Shown here in pieces: positions 18,650 through 20,466 of a stretch of 20,466 nucleotides of DNA (the first letter of the stretch is position 1; the number at the start of each line of letters is the position of its first letter). The stretch covers positions 1-20,466 of the forward strand of contig FWWN02000563.1 of the NCBI GenBank assembly GCA_900175165.2. The letters run 5' to 3'. This DNA comes from Rhizomucor pusillus (lineage: Eukaryota > Mucoromycota > Mucoromycetes > Mucorales > Lichtheimiaceae). Under the pieces are notes generated by a model that saw only the letters and a list, made by a program, of their open reading frames with translations, had not been told where the DNA came from and ran no database searches. Both the position numbers and the translations under genes were made by a program.

Positions 18650-18914
18650 GCTGTTGCGAACCGTGCTCCGCGCGAACGTTTCCGTTTTGGGAGGTCTACC
18701 GCATACGCCGTCACAGCGGTACCGCGCTGGTTGCGCGCAAGAATTCTGCGTTCAGAAGGAACCATTGATATGCAAGTACCATGAGAAAGAGAGCAATAAG
18801 CCTGAGGGCAGTTTCTTTTTCTCCATAGCCGTCTGGTCCATTATCGCAGTACGCCACCTAGAACACTATTGTGAACTCGGACGAACAACCATCAAAAAAC
18901 ACTCTATAACCTAG
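18648..18914 (+). CDS. Doubtful ORF overlapping the SSL1 start codon
   Basis: A plus-strand ORF of 88 aa starts with ATG in the same CATG tetranucleotide that carries the SSL1 start on the other strand. Its N-terminus ([16 protein letters not shown]) looks like a mitochondrial presequence, and a later stretch is hydrophobic (FFFSIAVWSIIAV). There is also a good intron candidate within it, GTACCATG at about 18777 to TTTCTTTTTCTCCATAG at about 18829 (53 bp), which would give a shorter, different C-terminus. No homologue is recognised. SSL1's own promoter must lie in the same DNA, so this may be a chance frame. Confidence 0.25.
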   Translation: MLLRTVLRANVSVLGGLPHTPSQRYRAGCAQEFCVQKEPLICKYHEKESNKPEGSFFFSIAVWSIIAVRHLEHYCELGRTTIKKHSIT

Positions 18915-19012
18915 GATTCATCCGACAACGATGTCAAAAAAGTGGAAACAAAACCGCAAAATGATGTATGCCTCGCATGGAGAGGCCATAACAATTGAAG
19001 AAACAGTGCCGT

Positions 19013-19721
19013 TTAGCTCACGTCGACAATGGTCAACGATGTATCCAGGGACCACCAACGAGGAGGCGGTACCGGCCAGTCCCCACCACCCGAACAAGAT
19101 ATAACTTGCTGCCTTNAAATGTGCCGAAGCTGGCCACAGCAACCGTCAACAAGCCAACTTGCTCGGAGGCGCCCAACAGCCCCACCAAAGGAGGAGCCGT
19201 TGAGTCTACCAGCTTTGGCAAGACCTAGGCAAAAGTAGATGGGACACCTTGCTGTAGACCAAATAATATCCAATACAGTACCGCAGAAACCCCAAGCGAG
19301 AGAACCGAGGGCGGCAGCACCGGAGAGCCCAGCCTGATATTAAGAGCACGCTGAGGTACTTACGCTTGTACTGGTGTACACCTAGCTGGGGGTGCCAGGT
19401 TTGCCCCATGTAACCCAGAAGACGGTCAGGATCCAATGGTGCCTTGTTCTTGTCCTATCCATGTAGATGATCAGAGCCAGGCAACAGCTACACAATAACA
19501 CTTTTCATGAAAACATCTACCTTTGACCAATGAAGAGGAAAGAGAAGGACAAGGAAGAAAACGGGGAAGAAAACGAAGAGACGCAAATCGCTTTCCCGGT
19601 TTTTTCCTTCTCTCGCACTCTCCAACTTTATTCCTTTTACCTCAATACTACAACAGAGTGTATATCTTTGATGCGATATTCTGTTTTTACGAATTTCTGG
19701 CTTTCCGTACGTACTCGCCAC
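19013..19721 (-). other. Coding-like, GC-richer region, gene model unresolved
   Basis: The minus strand has several protein-like pieces with plausible splice sites. An open frame from ATG 19721 ends LHWSK at donor 19520 (GTAGATG). A 66-bp intron leads to exon 19454-19364, which reads LDPDRLLGYMGQTWHPQLG then VHQYK, followed by donor GTAAGTACC. In the next 350 bases two incompatible frames look real: ALGSLAWGFCG joined by a 57-bp intron to LAKAGRLNGSSFGGAVGRL, and LVGLLGASEQVGLLTVAVAS in another frame. Both are Gly/Ala-rich and hydrophobic. An ambiguous base at 19116 lies inside. The T/C-rich stretch before 19521 may be an untranslated leader. I recognise no family; a small membrane protein gene or an element remnant are both possible. 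Confidence 0.3.
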
Positions 19722-19736
19722 GTCTTTGTGCGATGA

Positions 19737-20089
19737 TTATGCGTTGACTTGTTGCATGACATGGACGGATGCTCTCCCCCACAAATTCAAACACCGTTCT
19801 GACAGCTGTTATTAACGTTTCCTTCCCCCAAAGGAGTGTATGCCTATGTACACCATAACTTTCATACGATAATCCAACTGCTTACATTGCAAGCTCTCTG
19901 TAGGAACTCGTAGCGTTTCAAAGCGATGAGTATACGCCGAGTTAGTTTCAATAAGTCCAAATCGAGGACCCCCAAAGTTCCCCAGACCTCATTGCCCTTT
20001 TTGGGAATCACACTGGACCGCTGTACGCGCTCGCTCACAGTCATTGCATCCATCAGCGCCTGTTGCTGATGCCACAATGCCGTAAACAC
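19737..20089 (-). CDS. Unidentified small spliced gene, 5' end uncertain
   Basis: Exon from about 20089 (first in-frame ATG at 20053) to 19886 reads LWHQQQALMDAMTVSERVQ, NEVWGTLGVLDLDLLKLTR and LIALKRYEFLQRACN. A donor AAT|GTAAGC at 19885 and acceptor AATAACAG at 19806 give an 80-bp intron in phase, and the last exon adds LSERCLNLWGRASVHVMQQV and ends at TAA 19737. From the first ATG the product is 78 aa. The frame stays protein-like upstream of that ATG to a possible acceptor (GATGTAG) near 20090, so one more short 5' exon probably exists before 20255. Helical and Leu-rich, with no membrane segment. Family not recognised. Confidence 0.42.
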
Positions 20090-20255
20090 TCTACATCAAT
20101 TGCATAAGCAGCTATTTTCCGTCCAAGGAAAATACATAAATTGATAAGTCTGATAGTTATTTATTTTGGTGTTTTGATACTATCTGAAGTAATCATATAT
20201 GTACATTGCAGCCTGTCAGACCTGCTGACAATTCAGCGTTTGAATATAATGGCCT

Positions 20256-20466
20256 TTAGTGGTTGCCACCACCGCTACCGCCACCGTTGGGACAGAAAGT
20301 GACAGTGTACTTGTGGGCCTTGCAGCCAAAAGTGCTTGTCTTGTCATCGTAAGCGTAGCTGTAAGCATCCTTGCAGCCAGACTTGAACTTGTCAGCGTAC
20401 TCGCTAGCCTTGCACTTCTCAGGAGAGTTGTATTCGCCGCGGCAGCAGTATTCGTCATTGTTGAAA
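20256..20466 (-). CDS. Thaumatin-like protein, C-terminal part, cut by window edge
   Basis: The minus-strand frame is open from the right edge to TAA 20256 (69 residues visible). It contains the C-terminal thaumatin signature: DEYCCRGEYNSPEKCK, ACDAYSYAY-like block CKDAYSYAYDDKTSTFGCK, and YTVTFCP, with six of the Cys that form the family's disulphides (CC, C18, C31, C48, C58 of the fragment). Fungal thaumatin-like proteins are secreted wall-associated proteins, some with beta-glucan binding; the signal peptide would lie outside the window. The protein does not end at the usual ...CP but carries a Gly/Ser tail (NGGGSGGGNH). No intron is present in the visible part. Confidence 0.88.
   Translation of the reverse strand, partial: FNNDEYCCRGEYNSPEKCKASEYADKFKSGCKDAYSYAYDDKTSTFGCKAHKYTVTFCPNGGGSGGGNH

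Noticed and set aside
20216..20458. 80-codon Ala/Thr-rich minus-strand ORF
   Set aside because: Out-of-frame shadow of the thaumatin-like gene, whose Cys pattern identifies the correct frame.

Overview
The window is nuclear DNA of a filamentous fungus, most likely an early-diverging one (Mucoromycota, Mucorales-like; inference). The evidence is genes broken by many short introns (27 modelled in eight genes, nearly all 50-85 bp, with GTAAGT/GTATGT-type donors), clearly eukaryotic proteins (Dhh1, Cwc25, Mam33, Ssl1), fungal-type small C2 and thaumatin-like proteins, and a Tc1/IS630-like transposase of the kind common in Mucoromycota. There is no operon organisation. Because of the introns, most open frames are exons or antisense shadows; the gene models here were spliced by hand from reading-frame continuity and splice signals.

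Left part (1-3384): a frameshifted transposase relic on the minus strand runs off the left edge. It abuts a decayed plus-strand coding fragment (about 855-1430). Then comes a two-exon BTB/POZ protein on the minus strand (1683-3384). About 1 kb without a supported gene follows.

RNA-metabolism pair (4411-7417): DHH1, a DDX6-family DEAD-box helicase of mRNA decay (minus, five coding exons, the first only 5 nt), and CWC25, a spliceosomal first-step factor (plus, first coding exon 13 nt), are divergent and share a 313-bp intergenic region. Two more plus-strand genes follow: a conserved fungal membrane/coiled-coil protein of unknown function (7728-9123) and the mitochondrial matrix p32 homologue MAM33 (9511-10564).

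C2 pair (10774-14500): two minus-strand paralogues encode single-C2-domain proteins of 132 and 143 residues. They share three intron positions including a 14-nt micro-exon, differ by one intron, and both carry the same 14-bp promoter box next to a TATA box. The 2.3 kb between them holds a doubtful 49-aa gene and decayed coding-like sequence.

Right part (14500-20466): a poorly coding 1.4-kb stretch; an intronless F-box protein (15958-16815); SSL1, the p44 subunit of TFIIH (17173-18649, five exons, one apparent GC-AG intron), whose start codon overlaps that of an opposing ORF; a GC-richer coding-like region I could not resolve (19013-19721); an unidentified small spliced gene (19737-20089); and the 3' end of a thaumatin-like protein gene cut by the right edge.

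No tRNA, rRNA, CRISPR array or prokaryote-type system was found. The most distinctive features are the duplicated C2 locus with its shared promoter box, the very small exons, and the GC-AG intron in SSL1.
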